Numbered from the stretch's first letter, positions 36,246 through 45,445 are shown. The stretch is 64,000 nt of DNA from CAKUFA01 sp963618735 (GCA_963618735.1 CAVEUM010000005.1:1-64000); one strand, 5' to 3'. Numbers and translations: made by a program. The notes: generated from the sequence alone by a model not told the origin.

Positions 36246-38179
36246 ACAATGATCGTCGTCCCGGTGGGGACAAGCCTGGTTTCAATCGTGCAGGAAGCCC
36301 TGCTGGTGGAAGAAAGCCTGTGAATCAGGCGCAGAGTAACCGCTTTGGTGGGGATCGCGTCCCGAATCGTGGTGGGAACGCCCCTGCATCCCGTCCCTTT
36401 GGTGGGAATCAGAGCCGTCAGCCCGCCGAAAAATCCTCCTTTGGTGGAGGAATGCGGCAGGAACGTGGTGAAGGCAGCTATCGTGGAAGTGCAGATCGCC
36501 GTCCTGTGGGGAATCGTGGTGTAAGTGGTGATCGCGCACCCATGGCGTCCCAGAATCGTTCTTTCGGTGGGGATCGTGCGAACCGTGCACCGCAGAATCG
36601 TCCATTCAGTGGAGATCGTGTGGATCGTGCACCGCAGAGTCGCCCATTGGGTGGAGAACATGCGGATCGTGCACCGCAAAATGCGCCCATGGGTGGGGCA
36701 CGCGGCGTTCGTCCCATGCAGAACCGCCCCATGAGCGGAGAGCGTCGTCCTGCCCAGGATCGTCCCTTCCGCGGAGATCGTCCCCAGGGACGTCCCTTCC
36801 GCAGTGACCGTCCTGCAGTAAAGCCCGTCAAGCCCCTGCCTGACGGATTGGCCGCCCGCCGCGTGGCGCTGGCCGTCATTCGTGACGTCACCGAGGAGGG
36901 TGCCTATGCTTCCCTGTCCCTGGACGAACACCTGACCAAGAGCGGCCTGTCCCCTGCAGATCGCCGTCTTGCCTCCCGTCTGGCCTATGACACGCTGGAG
37001 CAGCAGCTGAGGCTGGACTGGGCGCTGGATCAGATTATGGCTCGCCCTGATACGGACATCAAGCTCCGCAACGTGCTTCGCCTCGGTGCCTGCCAGATTC
37101 TGCTGGAGGATCGCATCCCCGAAAGTGCCGCGACCAACACCTCCGTGAACCTGTGCCGCGAAATCGGCCTGGATGGTCTGGCTGGTGTGTGCAACGGCAT
37201 TCTTCGGAACCTGGTGCGCAAAAAGGATGAGCTGGTGTGGCCTGATGAGACGGTCGATCCCGTGAAGGCTCGCTCCATCCGCTATTCCGTGCCCGAATGG
37301 CTGGTTCGCCGTCTGGATGCGGACTGGGGTATGGAAACCGCTGATGCCATCATGGCCTGCCACGCGCAGGAGAGCATCACCGTTCGTCCCAACCTGACCC
37401 GTCTGGACGATATGGCATTTGAAAATCTGCTGAACAAAAAGGTCTGGGAGCACGACAAAGCCAGTCTGCCCCACGCTTATCACATCCGCAACATGGCCGA
37501 TATCGGTCAGGATGCTGACTTCCTGGGCGGCCTGTTCAGCATTCAGGGTGAAAGCAGCATGATGGCTTGCCTGGCGCTGGATCCCAAGCGCGGCAGTCAG
37601 GTGCTGGATGCCTGTGCTGCTCCCGGCGGCAAGGCGTGCTTCCTGGCAGAAATGATGGGCGGCTCCGGCCGCGTTCAGGCCTGGGAACTGCACGATCACC
37701 GCACGAAGCTGATCGCTGCGCAGGCCAAGCGGCTGGGTCTGGAGAACGTGCGTCCCATCACCCGTGATGCATCCGTCCTTCGCCCCGAAATGGCCTCCAC
37801 CATGGACTATGTGCTGCTGGACGCGCCCTGCACGGGCCTGGGCACCATGGCAGACAAGCCCGACGTCAAGTATCGCGTCACCGAGGAAAGCTCCGAGGAG
37901 CTGGCGGCACTGCAGCAGAAGCTGCTGGATGCCCTTTGCATGACCGTGAAGCCCGGCGGCGTCATGGTCTACTCCACCTGCTCCATCATGAAGGCAGAAA
38001 ACGAGGAGCAGATTGCCGCTTTCCTGGACCGTCATCCCGAGTTCCGCCTGGAGCCCCTGCCTGCGACCATTCCCGAGCGCTTCCGCGTCCATGAAAACAT
38101 TGGCCTGCAGCTTCTGCCCGGACGGGACGAAGGGGTCAGCGGCTTCTACATCGCCCGTCTGCGGAGGTCCCGCGCATGA
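36242..38179 (+). CDS. rsmB: 16S rRNA m5C967 methyltransferase RsmB with long Arg/Gly-rich N-terminal extension
   Basis: A 645-residue protein. Residues ~200-645 are a complete RsmB: a NusB-like RNA-binding domain (about 205-335) and a SAM-dependent methyltransferase with AAPGGK, PCTG (Cys530) and STCS (Cys580, the expected nucleophile). Residues 1-200 are an unusual low-complexity extension rich in Arg, Gly, Asn, Pro and Asp, with irregular copies of a unit like NRPFGGDR-x2-RAPQ. It lacks predicted structure and is strongly basic. The ATG overlaps the fmt stop, so the extension is inside a translated operon and not an artefact of start choice. E. coli RsmB has ~430 residues. The extension probably binds RNA or ribosomes. 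Confidence 0.9.
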   Translation: MNNDRRPGGDKPGFNRAGSPAGGRKPVNQAQSNRFGGDRVPNRGGNAPASRPFGGNQSRQPAEKSSFGGGMRQERGEGSYRGSADRRPVGNRGVSGDRAPMASQNRSFGGDRANRAPQNRPFSGDRVDRAPQSRPLGGEHADRAPQNAPMGGARGVRPMQNRPMSGERRPAQDRPFRGDRPQGRPFRSDRPAVKPVKPLPDGLAARRVALAVIRDVTEEGAYASLSLDEHLTKSGLSPADRRLASRLAYDTLEQQLRLDWALDQIMARPDTDIKLRNVLRLGACQILLEDRIPESAATNTSVNLCREIGLDGLAGVCNGILRNLVRKKDELVWPDETVDPVKARSIRYSVPEWLVRRLDADWGMETADAIMACHAQESITVRPNLTRLDDMAFENLLNKKVWEHDKASLPHAYHIRNMADIGQDADFLGGLFSIQGESSMMACLALDPKRGSQVLDACAAPGGKACFLAEMMGGSGRVQAWELHDHRTKLIAAQAKRLGLENVRPITRDASVLRPEMASTMDYVLLDAPCTGLGTMADKPDVKYRVTEESSEELAALQQKLLDALCMTVKPGGVMVYSTCSIMKAENEEQIAAFLDRHPEFRLEPLPATIPERFRVHENIGLQLLPGRDEGVSGFYIARLRRSRA

Positions 38180-39219
38180 CCGAATTAACCGGCATGAATC
38201 CGCAGGAGCTCACCGACTGGTGCAAGGCGCAGGGTTTGCCTTCCTTCCGCGGAAAGCAGATTTTCCGCTGGATTCACCAGAGTGCAGACTTCGACGAGAT
38301 GACCAACCTTCCCCTTGCCCTGCGGGAAACGCTGAAGCAAACCGCCATCGCGCAGCCCGTTCACATTCTGGAGAAACGTCAGAGTGCCATTGATGACACG
38401 GTGAAGTTTCTCTTTGGCCTCATGGACGGCAACTGTGTGGAAGGCGTGCTGATGCACTATCATCATGGCTACACGCTGTGCATTTCCACCCAGGTGGGAT
38501 GCCGCATGGGATGCACCTTCTGTGCCAGCACGCTGGAGGGCTGTGTCCGCTCCCTGACCAGCGGCGAAATGCTGGGAGAAATTTTGTGCGCCAATCGTTT
38601 CCTTGCCGGCAAGGATCGTGTGCACAATGTGGTGCTCATGGGCAGCGGCGAGCCTCTGGATAATTATGATAACGTGATGAAATTTCTCCGCCTGCTTCGG
38701 GAGCCTGATGGCGTAAACATCGGCCTCAGAAACGTTTCCCTGTCCACCTGCGGTATTGTGCCGCGGATGTACGACCTGGCGGAGGAGGATCTGCCCGTAA
38801 CCCTGAGCGTATCCCTCCACGCCCCCAATGATGAAATCCGCCGCCAGACGATGCCCATCGCCAAGAAATATCCCATGGCGGATGTGCTGGAGGCCTGCCG
38901 CAATTATATTAAGAAGACAGGGCGGCGCGTCATCTTTGAATATGCCCTGGTTGGCGACGTAAACTGTGAGGATCGCCACGCGGAGGAGCTTGCCTCCAAG
39001 CTGCGCGGGATGCAGTGTCATGTGAACCTCATTCCCCTGAACGTTGTGGAAGAGCGTCACCTGAAGGGTGTAACCGAACAGACCGTGCGCCGCTTTACAG
39101 AAAAGCTGGAAAGCCTGCACATTTCCGTAACCCGCCGCCGCGAAATGGGCGACGATATTGAGGGTGCCTGCGGCCAGTTGCGCCGCAAAACCCTGCAAAG
39201 CATGGAGAAGGAATCATGA
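38176..39219 (+). CDS. rlmN: 23S rRNA m2A2503 / tRNA m2A37 methyltransferase
   Basis: A 347-residue radical-SAM methyltransferase. The iron-sulfur motif CRMGCTFCAS is near 109-118. The second cysteines of the Cfr/RlmN mechanism are present (one in LSTCGIV, one near the C-terminus in EGACGQL). RlmN-type length and the FRGKQIFRWIH N-terminal region distinguish it from Cfr. It overlaps rsmB by ATGA and is itself overlapped by the phosphatase gene. It affects peptidyl-transferase accuracy. Confidence 0.95.
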   Translation: MTELTGMNPQELTDWCKAQGLPSFRGKQIFRWIHQSADFDEMTNLPLALRETLKQTAIAQPVHILEKRQSAIDDTVKFLFGLMDGNCVEGVLMHYHHGYTLCISTQVGCRMGCTFCASTLEGCVRSLTSGEMLGEILCANRFLAGKDRVHNVVLMGSGEPLDNYDNVMKFLRLLREPDGVNIGLRNVSLSTCGIVPRMYDLAEEDLPVTLSVSLHAPNDEIRRQTMPIAKKYPMADVLEACRNYIKKTGRRVIFEYALVGDVNCEDRHAEELASKLRGMQCHVNLIPLNVVEERHLKGVTEQTVRRFTEKLESLHISVTRRREMGDDIEGACGQLRRKTLQSMEKES

Positions 39220-40145
39220 GCCGTAAATTTCGATTCACCGGTGAATGCTTCGATGCACTGAAGGAGCTTTATGCCCAGCTGAGCAGCCGCAAAGGCAGGG
39301 GACACAAGATTGTGATCCATGATCCGAATCCCGTGAAGCCTGCAGCAGACCCAAAGGCAGAAGCAGTACCTGAGGAAAAGCACGAGCAGGAAGAGAAGAA
39401 GGAACCCGTGAACATGCTGGAGGTCACCGGCGGCAAAACCATGACCCTGACCCGCACCAACATCGGTAAGGTGCGCACCAGCAATCAGGATGCCGTCATT
39501 GACAGCTGGCCCCTTTTGGGTGTAGCCGATGGCATGGGCGGTCATCAAGGCGGCGAGGTTGCTTCTTCCTCCACGAGAGATCTGCTCATCCAGCAGCTTA
39601 AAGGGAAGACCCCCGAGGCCGCTGTGCTTCGCAATGCCATCACCGCGGTGAACCGTCGGCTTTTCATCCGCCAGAAGGAGGAAGAAGACCTTTCCGGCAT
39701 GGGCACGACCCTCACGGTCATGTGGGTCGGAAAGGAAAAAATCCTCATCGGCCACGTTGGTGACAGTCGTGCCTATCGTTTCCGCGATGGGGAACTGACG
39801 CAGATCACCTCCGACCACTCCATGGTGGCAGAAATGGTGCGGGAAGGGGTACTGACCCCCGAGCAGGCTGCCTGCCATCCCATGCGAAATGTGATTACCC
39901 GCGCAGTGGGCACAGATGAAGGCATTGACGCTGACATCCTCACGGAAGATCGCAAAAGCGGCGATGTGTGGCTCATCTGCTCCGATGGCCTCCACGGCAT
40001 GGCGGGTGACGCCAAAATGGCCGAAATTCTTCGGCTCAATCCGCCGGAAGCGGCAGCAGACCTTCTGGTCGAAGCCGCCATGGATGCCGGCGGACGGGAT
40101 AATATCTCCCTGACAATCTTCGTAGATGGGGAGGATCCCGAATGA
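39216..40145 (+). CDS. prpC: PP2C-type Ser/Thr phosphatase (PrpC/Stp) with charged N-terminal extension
   Basis: A 309-residue metal-dependent phosphatase that counters the neighbouring PrkC kinase. Core motifs: N-Q-D near 88, DGMGGHQGGE, GHVGDSRAYR, ICSDGL and GGRDNIS. The PP2C domain begins near residue 73; the first ~70 residues are extra, with a basic half (MSRKFRF...) and a Lys/Glu-rich stretch, where typical PrpC has almost none. The ATG at 39216 overlaps the rlmN stop; an internal ATG in GGKTMTLTR would give a standard-size protein. The pairing prpC-prkC is conserved in Firmicutes. Confidence 0.93.
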   Translation: MSRKFRFTGECFDALKELYAQLSSRKGRGHKIVIHDPNPVKPAADPKAEAVPEEKHEQEEKKEPVNMLEVTGGKTMTLTRTNIGKVRTSNQDAVIDSWPLLGVADGMGGHQGGEVASSSTRDLLIQQLKGKTPEAAVLRNAITAVNRRLFIRQKEEEDLSGMGTTLTVMWVGKEKILIGHVGDSRAYRFRDGELTQITSDHSMVAEMVREGVLTPEQAACHPMRNVITRAVGTDEGIDADILTEDRKSGDVWLICSDGLHGMAGDAKMAEILRLNPPEAAADLLVEAAMDAGGRDNISLTIFVDGEDPE

Positions 40146-42055
40146 GCGAAAAAATACTGGCAGACCGCTACAAGCTGGTGGAGCAAATCGGCATTGGCGG
40201 CATGGCCATTGTGTACCGCGCCATTGACATGCGCACAGGACACAATGTAGCCATCAAGGTTCTGCGGCCGGAGTTTAATCAGGACGCAGAATTTGTTGGA
40301 CGCTTCCAGCGGGAAGCGGAAGCCGCCAGCAAAATGACCCACCACAATATTGTCAACCTGCTGGACGTAGGCATGGATGGCAACAACCGCTATCTGGTGA
40401 TGGAATATGTGCAGGGCAAAACCCTGAAGCAGCTGATTCAGGAAAAGGGTCGGCTCAATCCCCTGGTGGCGGCACAAATCACCATTCGTATTCTTTCCGC
40501 CCTGCAGCACGCCCATGAAAACGGCATTATTCACCGCGATATTAAGCCGCAAAACATTCTCGTCCATTCAGATGGGCACATCAAGGTTTCTGACTTCGGC
40601 ATTGCCCGCATGGCCAACAGTTCCACCCTGTCCAAGGGAGATAACGTCATGGGCTCGGTGCACTACTTCAGCCCTGAGCAGGCCAGCGGCCACACCGCCG
40701 ATGTCACCAGCGATATTTACAGCGTGGGCGTTGTGCTCTATGAGATGCTGACGGGACGCGTTCCCTTCGATGGTGACAGTCCTGTGGCCATTGCCATGCA
40801 GCACCTGCACAGTGAACCCACCCCCATTGCCAGCCTTGCGCCGGACGTGCCGCCGGCCCTCATCCATGTCTGCATGATGGCCATGGAAAAGAATCCCCGC
40901 CACCGCTACCAGAGTGCCGTGCAAATGGCCACCGAGCTGCGGAAGGCGGTGGACGGACGCACAGGTCAAATGCAGCCCCGCATGGTGGAAACGCCGAACC
41001 TGCAGCAAGGATATGCCCAGCCAGGCGCTCCGCGGCAGGCATCCGGTCCTATTCGCATCAGCAATACCACCCATACCCCTGCGGTGAAGCGGCGGAATTC
41101 CGGCCAACATGGCTCTGTCCTTTGGTGGCTGGTGACCCTGCTGGTTGCCGGTCTCGTCTTCTACGGCCTCTACCTTGGCGGTGTGGAAATTTACGACCGT
41201 GTTGTCAACACCGTTACTGTTCCCGACATGGTAGGCTCTGACGAAGCCACCGCAACACGCTCCGCCTCCCGTGCAGGATTGAACGTGGAGATTGTGGAAG
41301 TCAATCATGCCACCGTCACCGCGGGCATCGTCATCATGCAGGCGCCTGAGTCTGAAACGTCCCTGCGCAAGGGCGACACCGTTGTGCTCACTATCTCCAA
41401 AGGACCTTCCGCCCAAATGGTGCCAAGTATTGTCGGCTCTACGGTGGATGAAGCCATTGCGCAATTGCAGACCCCCGGCCTTGTGCTGGCCGTCACCCAG
41501 CGAGCCGTTTCCGCCGATGTGGCAGAGGGTATCATCATCTCCCAGCTGCCCGAAGCAGGAAGCCAGTGCCAGGCTGGCGACACGGTGCAGGTGGTGGTCT
41601 CCGGCGGCTCCGCCTACGTGCCTAATCTCAGCGAGAAGACGCTGGAAGAAGCCACCGACCTGTTGACCAGCAACAATCTGACCCTGAACGCGAACCTGCA
41701 ATATCAAGAAACCAATGATGCCAGCCTCCACGGCACAGTAGCGCTCCAGTCCCCTGCTGCGGGGATGCAGGTCATTCTCGGAACATCTGTCACGCTGACC
41801 ATCTACCGCGTGCCCAGCCTGACCCACACGGCCAACGTAACGCTGGAGCTCAGCAGCAGCACCTCCGCCATTTCTGTTCGGGTTACCCTGGTGGAAAGCG
41901 GCGTGGAAACCACCATGTGGGAAAATACCGCCTACGGTGCTACCGAAACCCGTCAACCCACGGTGGAGCTTTCCGCCAAAGAGGCTGGTACCTATGACTA
42001 CCGTGTCTACATCGACGGCAAATTTGCCTATCAAAAAAAGGTGACCATGGAATGA
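40142..42055 (+). CDS. prkC: Ser/Thr protein kinase with PASTA domains
   Basis: A 637-residue membrane kinase sensing cell-wall fragments. An N-terminal Hanks-type kinase (about 10-275) has GIGGMAIVY, VAIK, HRDIKPQN (catalytic Asp133) and DFGIAR. A linker and one membrane helix (about 324-346) lead to three extracellular PASTA repeats (about 350-560). A further ~75-residue beta-rich C-terminal segment follows without clear family. It overlaps prpC and rsgA by four bases. In Firmicutes this kinase/phosphatase pair controls wall synthesis, dormancy exit and translation GTPases. Confidence 0.95.
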   Translation: MSEKILADRYKLVEQIGIGGMAIVYRAIDMRTGHNVAIKVLRPEFNQDAEFVGRFQREAEAASKMTHHNIVNLLDVGMDGNNRYLVMEYVQGKTLKQLIQEKGRLNPLVAAQITIRILSALQHAHENGIIHRDIKPQNILVHSDGHIKVSDFGIARMANSSTLSKGDNVMGSVHYFSPEQASGHTADVTSDIYSVGVVLYEMLTGRVPFDGDSPVAIAMQHLHSEPTPIASLAPDVPPALIHVCMMAMEKNPRHRYQSAVQMATELRKAVDGRTGQMQPRMVETPNLQQGYAQPGAPRQASGPIRISNTTHTPAVKRRNSGQHGSVLWWLVTLLVAGLVFYGLYLGGVEIYDRVVNTVTVPDMVGSDEATATRSASRAGLNVEIVEVNHATVTAGIVIMQAPESETSLRKGDTVVLTISKGPSAQMVPSIVGSTVDEAIAQLQTPGLVLAVTQRAVSADVAEGIIISQLPEAGSQCQAGDTVQVVVSGGSAYVPNLSEKTLEEATDLLTSNNLTLNANLQYQETNDASLHGTVALQSPAAGMQVILGTSVTLTIYRVPSLTHTANVTLELSSSTSAISVRVTLVESGVETTMWENTAYGATETRQPTVELSAKEAGTYDYRVYIDGKFAYQKKVTME

Positions 42056-42951
42056 GTGAACAAGAGCAAGCCTTGCGCCGCGGTACACTGATCCGCGGCA
42101 TGGGCGGTTTCTACACCGTCTATGGCGAGGATGGCGAAAGCTACACCCTGCGCTGCAAAAAGAAATTCCGCCATCAACACATTTCCCCGCTGGTTGGCGA
42201 TGAGGTTCTCTTTTCCCCGGGAGAAGGAGAAGAGCACGGATGGCTGGAGGAAATTCTCCCTCGAAAGACAGAATGCATCCGTCCCCCTGTGGCCAACGTT
42301 TCCCTGCTGCTCATCGTTCTCTGTCCCTCCCCTGCCCCGGATTTTCTGCTGGTGGACCGCCTGATGGTGCGTGCCCGCCGTCAGGGCATGAAGATGCTTC
42401 TGGTGGTCACGAAGGGCGACTTGGACAGTGATCTTCCGTCACAGGTTCGTCAGCAATATGATAAAAGCGGTGCTGACGTTTACGCTGTCTGCTCGGAAAC
42501 AGGCGAAGGGCTTGACGCCCTCAAGCAGGCTATGGCAGGGGAACTGTGCTGCATGGCTGGCCAGTCCGGCGTGGGAAAGTCCACTTTGCTGAACGCTCTT
42601 CTGGGAGTTCAGCAGGAAACGGGCGAAATCAGCCAGAAAATTCAGCGCGGCAAAAACACCACCCGTCACGCGGAACTGCTGATGAAGGACGGCATCCGCG
42701 TGCTGGATACCGCTGGATTTAGCCTGCTGGAGCTGGAAAGCGGCATGGATCCCATTACGCTGAAGGACGAATACCCCGAGTTTGCCGAATATGAAGGTGA
42801 ATGCCGCTTCACGCCCTGCTACCACGACCGTGAGCCTGGATGTGCTGTAACAGCCGCCTGTGAAGCAGGAAAGATTGATCCTGAGCGGCTAAGCCGATAC
42901 CGCCAACTGCTAAGTGAAGTTCGAGATGCATGGAGGGGACGCTATGATTAA
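42052..42951 (+). CDS. rsgA: Ribosome small-subunit GTPase RsgA
   Basis: A 299-residue circularly permuted GTPase that checks 30S maturation. An N-terminal OB fold (about 8-70) is followed by the permuted G motifs: G4 as TKGD (120-123, Thr replacing the usual Asn of NKxD), G1 GQSGVGKST (about 169-177) and G3 DTAGF. A C-terminal zinc knuckle has CRFTPCYHDREPGC. It sits next to prkC, its known regulator in other Firmicutes. Its end overlaps rpe by eight bases. Confidence 0.95.
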   Translation: MSEQEQALRRGTLIRGMGGFYTVYGEDGESYTLRCKKKFRHQHISPLVGDEVLFSPGEGEEHGWLEEILPRKTECIRPPVANVSLLLIVLCPSPAPDFLLVDRLMVRARRQGMKMLLVVTKGDLDSDLPSQVRQQYDKSGADVYAVCSETGEGLDALKQAMAGELCCMAGQSGVGKSTLLNALLGVQQETGEISQKIQRGKNTTRHAELLMKDGIRVLDTAGFSLLELESGMDPITLKDEYPEFAEYEGECRFTPCYHDREPGCAVTAACEAGKIDPERLSRYRQLLSEVRDAWRGRYD

Positions 42952-43579
42952 GGTTGCTCCGTCGATTTTGGCTGCTGACTGCCTCCGCATGGGAGACGAG
43001 GTGCGTCGCATGGAGGACGCTGGCTGCGACTGGCTCCATGTGGACATTATGGATGCTCATTTTGTGCCGAATCTAAGCTTCAGCCCCGCGCTGGTAAAGG
43101 CGCTCAAGCCTGTTGCCACCGTACCGCTGGATGTTCACCTGATGATGGACAACCCCAGCAAGTACGCAGATGCCTTCATCAAAAACGGTGCAGATATTCT
43201 CACGGTGCACGCGGAAATCACGGAGGATCTGCCTGCCTTGCTCAAGCACATTCGGGAGCTCGGTGCCAAGTCTTCTCTGGCGCTGAAGCCCGCCACCACT
43301 GTGGAAAGCGTGCGTGAGCTTCTTCCCCTTTGCGATATGGTGCTGGTGATGACAGTGGAGCCTGGCTTTGGCGGACAGTCCTTCCGCGAGGAATGCGCTG
43401 AGAAGGTCGCCGAGCTGCGCCGCATGGGATACACAGGTCTCATCGAGGCCGACGGCGGCGTGTCCCTGAACAATCTTCCCCTGCTGAGCGCCAAGGGGCT
43501 GGACGTTGCCGTTATGGGCACCGCCCTTTACCGCAGCGCAACCCCAAAGGAAGACATTGCACGCATCCACAGCCTGTAA
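42944..43579 (+). CDS. rpe: Ribulose-phosphate 3-epimerase
   Basis: A 211-residue TIM-barrel enzyme interconverting ribulose-5-phosphate and xylulose-5-phosphate. It shows KVAPSILAAD, HVDIMDAHFVPN, DVHLMM, MTVEPGFGGQ and EADGGV, which carry the metal and catalytic residues. The ATG at 42944 is chosen with GGAGGGG directly ahead; it lies inside the end of rsgA in another frame. It is the last gene of the operon, and the usual following thiN is absent. Its product is a transketolase substrate. Confidence 0.96.
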   Translation: MIKVAPSILAADCLRMGDEVRRMEDAGCDWLHVDIMDAHFVPNLSFSPALVKALKPVATVPLDVHLMMDNPSKYADAFIKNGADILTVHAEITEDLPALLKHIRELGAKSSLALKPATTVESVRELLPLCDMVLVMTVEPGFGGQSFREECAEKVAELRRMGYTGLIEADGGVSLNNLPLLSAKGLDVAVMGTALYRSATPKEDIARIHSL

Positions 43580-43601
43580 TGGTGCCATCAAATTGCAACA
43601 T

Positions 43602-43650
43602 AAAAGCGAGCCGATGAACGATTCTTTCCGTCATCGGCTCGCTTCTTTTA
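43602..43650. terminator. Bidirectional terminator between rpe and the methyltransferase gene
   Basis: AGCGAGCCGATGA pairs perfectly with TCATCGGCTCGCT around a 13-base loop. TCTTTTA follows on the plus strand and a TTTTA run on the minus strand. Confidence 0.9.
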
Positions 43651-43656
43651 TTCACA

Positions 43657-44871
43657 TCAATCTTCCCAAACAAAGACCCGTCGTTTGCCCGCTGCATCCG
43701 TAATGGAAATGGCAGGTGTGCCTTCCCCATCAGGCATCAAGCCCCAGGAAGGAAGGTCAGGGCTCAGGTGCGATCGCAGCAGATTCTCATCCGCATAGAA
43801 GACGCCGTCCTTCACACGACCAGCACGCCACTGCTCAACAATCCCCAGTGGATCAGCAAGTTGTGGAAAATCCCCCGGCGCGTGGAACGCCATCAGGGTC
43901 ATAACCCCACGCTCCCGTTCGAACACCGCTTCCACTGCGGCATCATCCACCGTACATTCATCCTGCACGGTATAGTTGTTGTTTCTCAGGCGGGAGGCCG
44001 TCACTTCCAGCGCACCAGCGTTATTGTCAATGCCCAGGAATCGACACCCAATGGTGCTGGCCGCGTCCATGGTTGTGCCGCTGCCGCAGCACAGGTCGAC
44101 CACCAAATCCCCATTTACCGTCACCGGGCGAATGATTCGCTCCAGCAGCTTTTTCGGTTTCTGGGTAGCATAGCCCGTCCGCTCAGGATCCTTCTGCTGC
44201 AGATGGCTGATGTCCGTCCACACATCCCCAGGGTACACGGGTTCATCATCATAGTAGCGGTAGATCTTGCCGCCGCTCTTGATGCTCCGATAGGCACGGC
44301 CATGCTCATCCACTTCGCGCCGCATGTGATTCTTACGGTTATTCTGCCGATCCAGCCCCACGCGGGTGATGTCAAACCGCAGCTCCCGTCCACGGGCATA
44401 GAGCAGCACCGTATCATGCTTGCGGCTGAACGTCTTGACCGAGCGTCCGCCTGTTTCATAAGCCCAGATGATCTCATTCATGAACATTTTCTCGCCAAAG
44501 ACGTTATCGCAGATGATGCGGCCATATGGGGCGGCATGCCAGTCCAGATGCAGGGCAAACATGCCCGTTGGCGCCAGCAGCATCTTTGCCTGATCACACA
44601 GACGACGAAGAAAGTCCAGATAGCTCTCCCTACTGGAAAATTTATCAGCATACGCGGGCAACTGAATGGTGGGACTTCCCTTTTTCCAGCCATCTTCGCC
44701 GACCGGACGGCGGCAAACGTACTTTTCGCCTGTCATAAACGGCGGATCGACATACACGCATTGTGCCTGACCGCGCCACGCCGTAAGATCCATATAGGCG
44801 CTGTCCCCTTGCAGCAGCAGATTTTCCCCTTTGCCGATAATCTCACGGCTGACCGATGTCGCCTTGAACAC
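43657..44871 (-). CDS. Orphan DNA (adenine or cytosine-N4) methyltransferase
   Basis: A 404-residue beta-class amino-methyltransferase. DPPF (about 43-46) comes before the SAM-binding CCGSGTT (about 265), the order of the beta class. The ~110 residues after the catalytic core are extra and unassigned. Translation starts at a GTG at 44871 with AAGGGGGA ahead, one base after the stop of the Cys-cluster gene. No restriction endonuclease, specificity subunit or Vsr gene is near, so it is likely a solitary methyltransferase that marks DNA for regulation or protection. The recognition sequence cannot be read from the protein. Confidence 0.87.
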   Translation of the reverse strand: MFKATSVSREIIGKGENLLLQGDSAYMDLTAWRGQAQCVYVDPPFMTGEKYVCRRPVGEDGWKKGSPTIQLPAYADKFSSRESYLDFLRRLCDQAKMLLAPTGMFALHLDWHAAPYGRIICDNVFGEKMFMNEIIWAYETGGRSVKTFSRKHDTVLLYARGRELRFDITRVGLDRQNNRKNHMRREVDEHGRAYRSIKSGGKIYRYYDDEPVYPGDVWTDISHLQQKDPERTGYATQKPKKLLERIIRPVTVNGDLVVDLCCGSGTTMDAASTIGCRFLGIDNNAGALEVTASRLRNNNYTVQDECTVDDAAVEAVFERERGVMTLMAFHAPGDFPQLADPLGIVEQWRAGRVKDGVFYADENLLRSHLSPDLPSWGLMPDGEGTPAISITDAAGKRRVFVWED

Positions 44872-44872
44872 G

Positions 44873-45361
44873 TTATTTCCCCCTTATCCGCCGTCTGAGC
44901 TCTGTTAATTCATCCTGAATATCCGTTAGCCGCTGAAGCATTTCGCGCTGCTCGTCATCTGCGAGAAGCATCTGTCCAACCTTGCGCACCGCTTCAATGA
45001 AATCATGATCCATGGCCGCTTTCCCCTGCCTGGACAACGGGCAAACAGCACGGGCGCGGGCATCCGTCGCCACGCGGATTTCATTCTCACGAACCACCGG
45101 CAATAAAGGGAAAATGCGGCATGATAGTGGCCGGGTCGTTCGATCGCAGTGACCTGGGCACATCACCAGCCATCCATGCTTGGTTTCCGTCAGCGTCCAG
45201 CCCTCCAGCCCCACGTACGCATCCTCTTCCCCGGGGAAAAGAAGCATACCAGTGTTCTCCCCCTCAAGGGAACGGCAGCAGGCACCTCCGCAGAGCTCAC
45301 CGCAGTCAGATTTTAGCGGCGTCAGGCTTTCAAGCATGTCTCTGGCTTCGTCAATGACCAT
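44873..45361 (-). CDS. YkgJ-type cysteine-cluster protein
   Basis: A 162-residue protein rich in Cys: CGELCGGACC near residues 21-30, CPGHC near 70, LSCRIFP near 80 and a further Cys near 105. The pattern fits the YkgJ/CxxCxxCC zinc- or iron-chelating domain family, whose role is unknown. The C-terminal third is a charged helix. The ATG at 45361 is chosen because AGGTGAAAAG precedes it; the frame continues upstream without a site. It is directly coupled to the methyltransferase gene, a pairing worth noting. Confidence 0.75.
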   Translation of the reverse strand: MVIDEARDMLESLTPLKSDCGELCGGACCRSLEGENTGMLLFPGEEDAYVGLEGWTLTETKHGWLVMCPGHCDRTTRPLSCRIFPLLPVVRENEIRVATDARARAVCPLSRQGKAAMDHDFIEAVRKVGQMLLADDEQREMLQRLTDIQDELTELRRRIRGK

Positions 45362-45445
45362 TCTTTTCACCTCATGGTTCCATTGTACCGCATTTTTCCT
45401 GCTATTGCAAAGGCTTTTGGGGCAGGAATTCCCATTCTGAGCACA

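Noticed and set aside
36280..36800. A CRISPR-like or tandem DNA repeat array
   Set aside because: The repeats are irregular, in frame and part of the RsmB coding region, without equal spacers.
43657..45361. A restriction-modification system
   Set aside because: Only the methyltransferase is present; the neighbour is a Cys-cluster protein and no nuclease motif is seen nearby.
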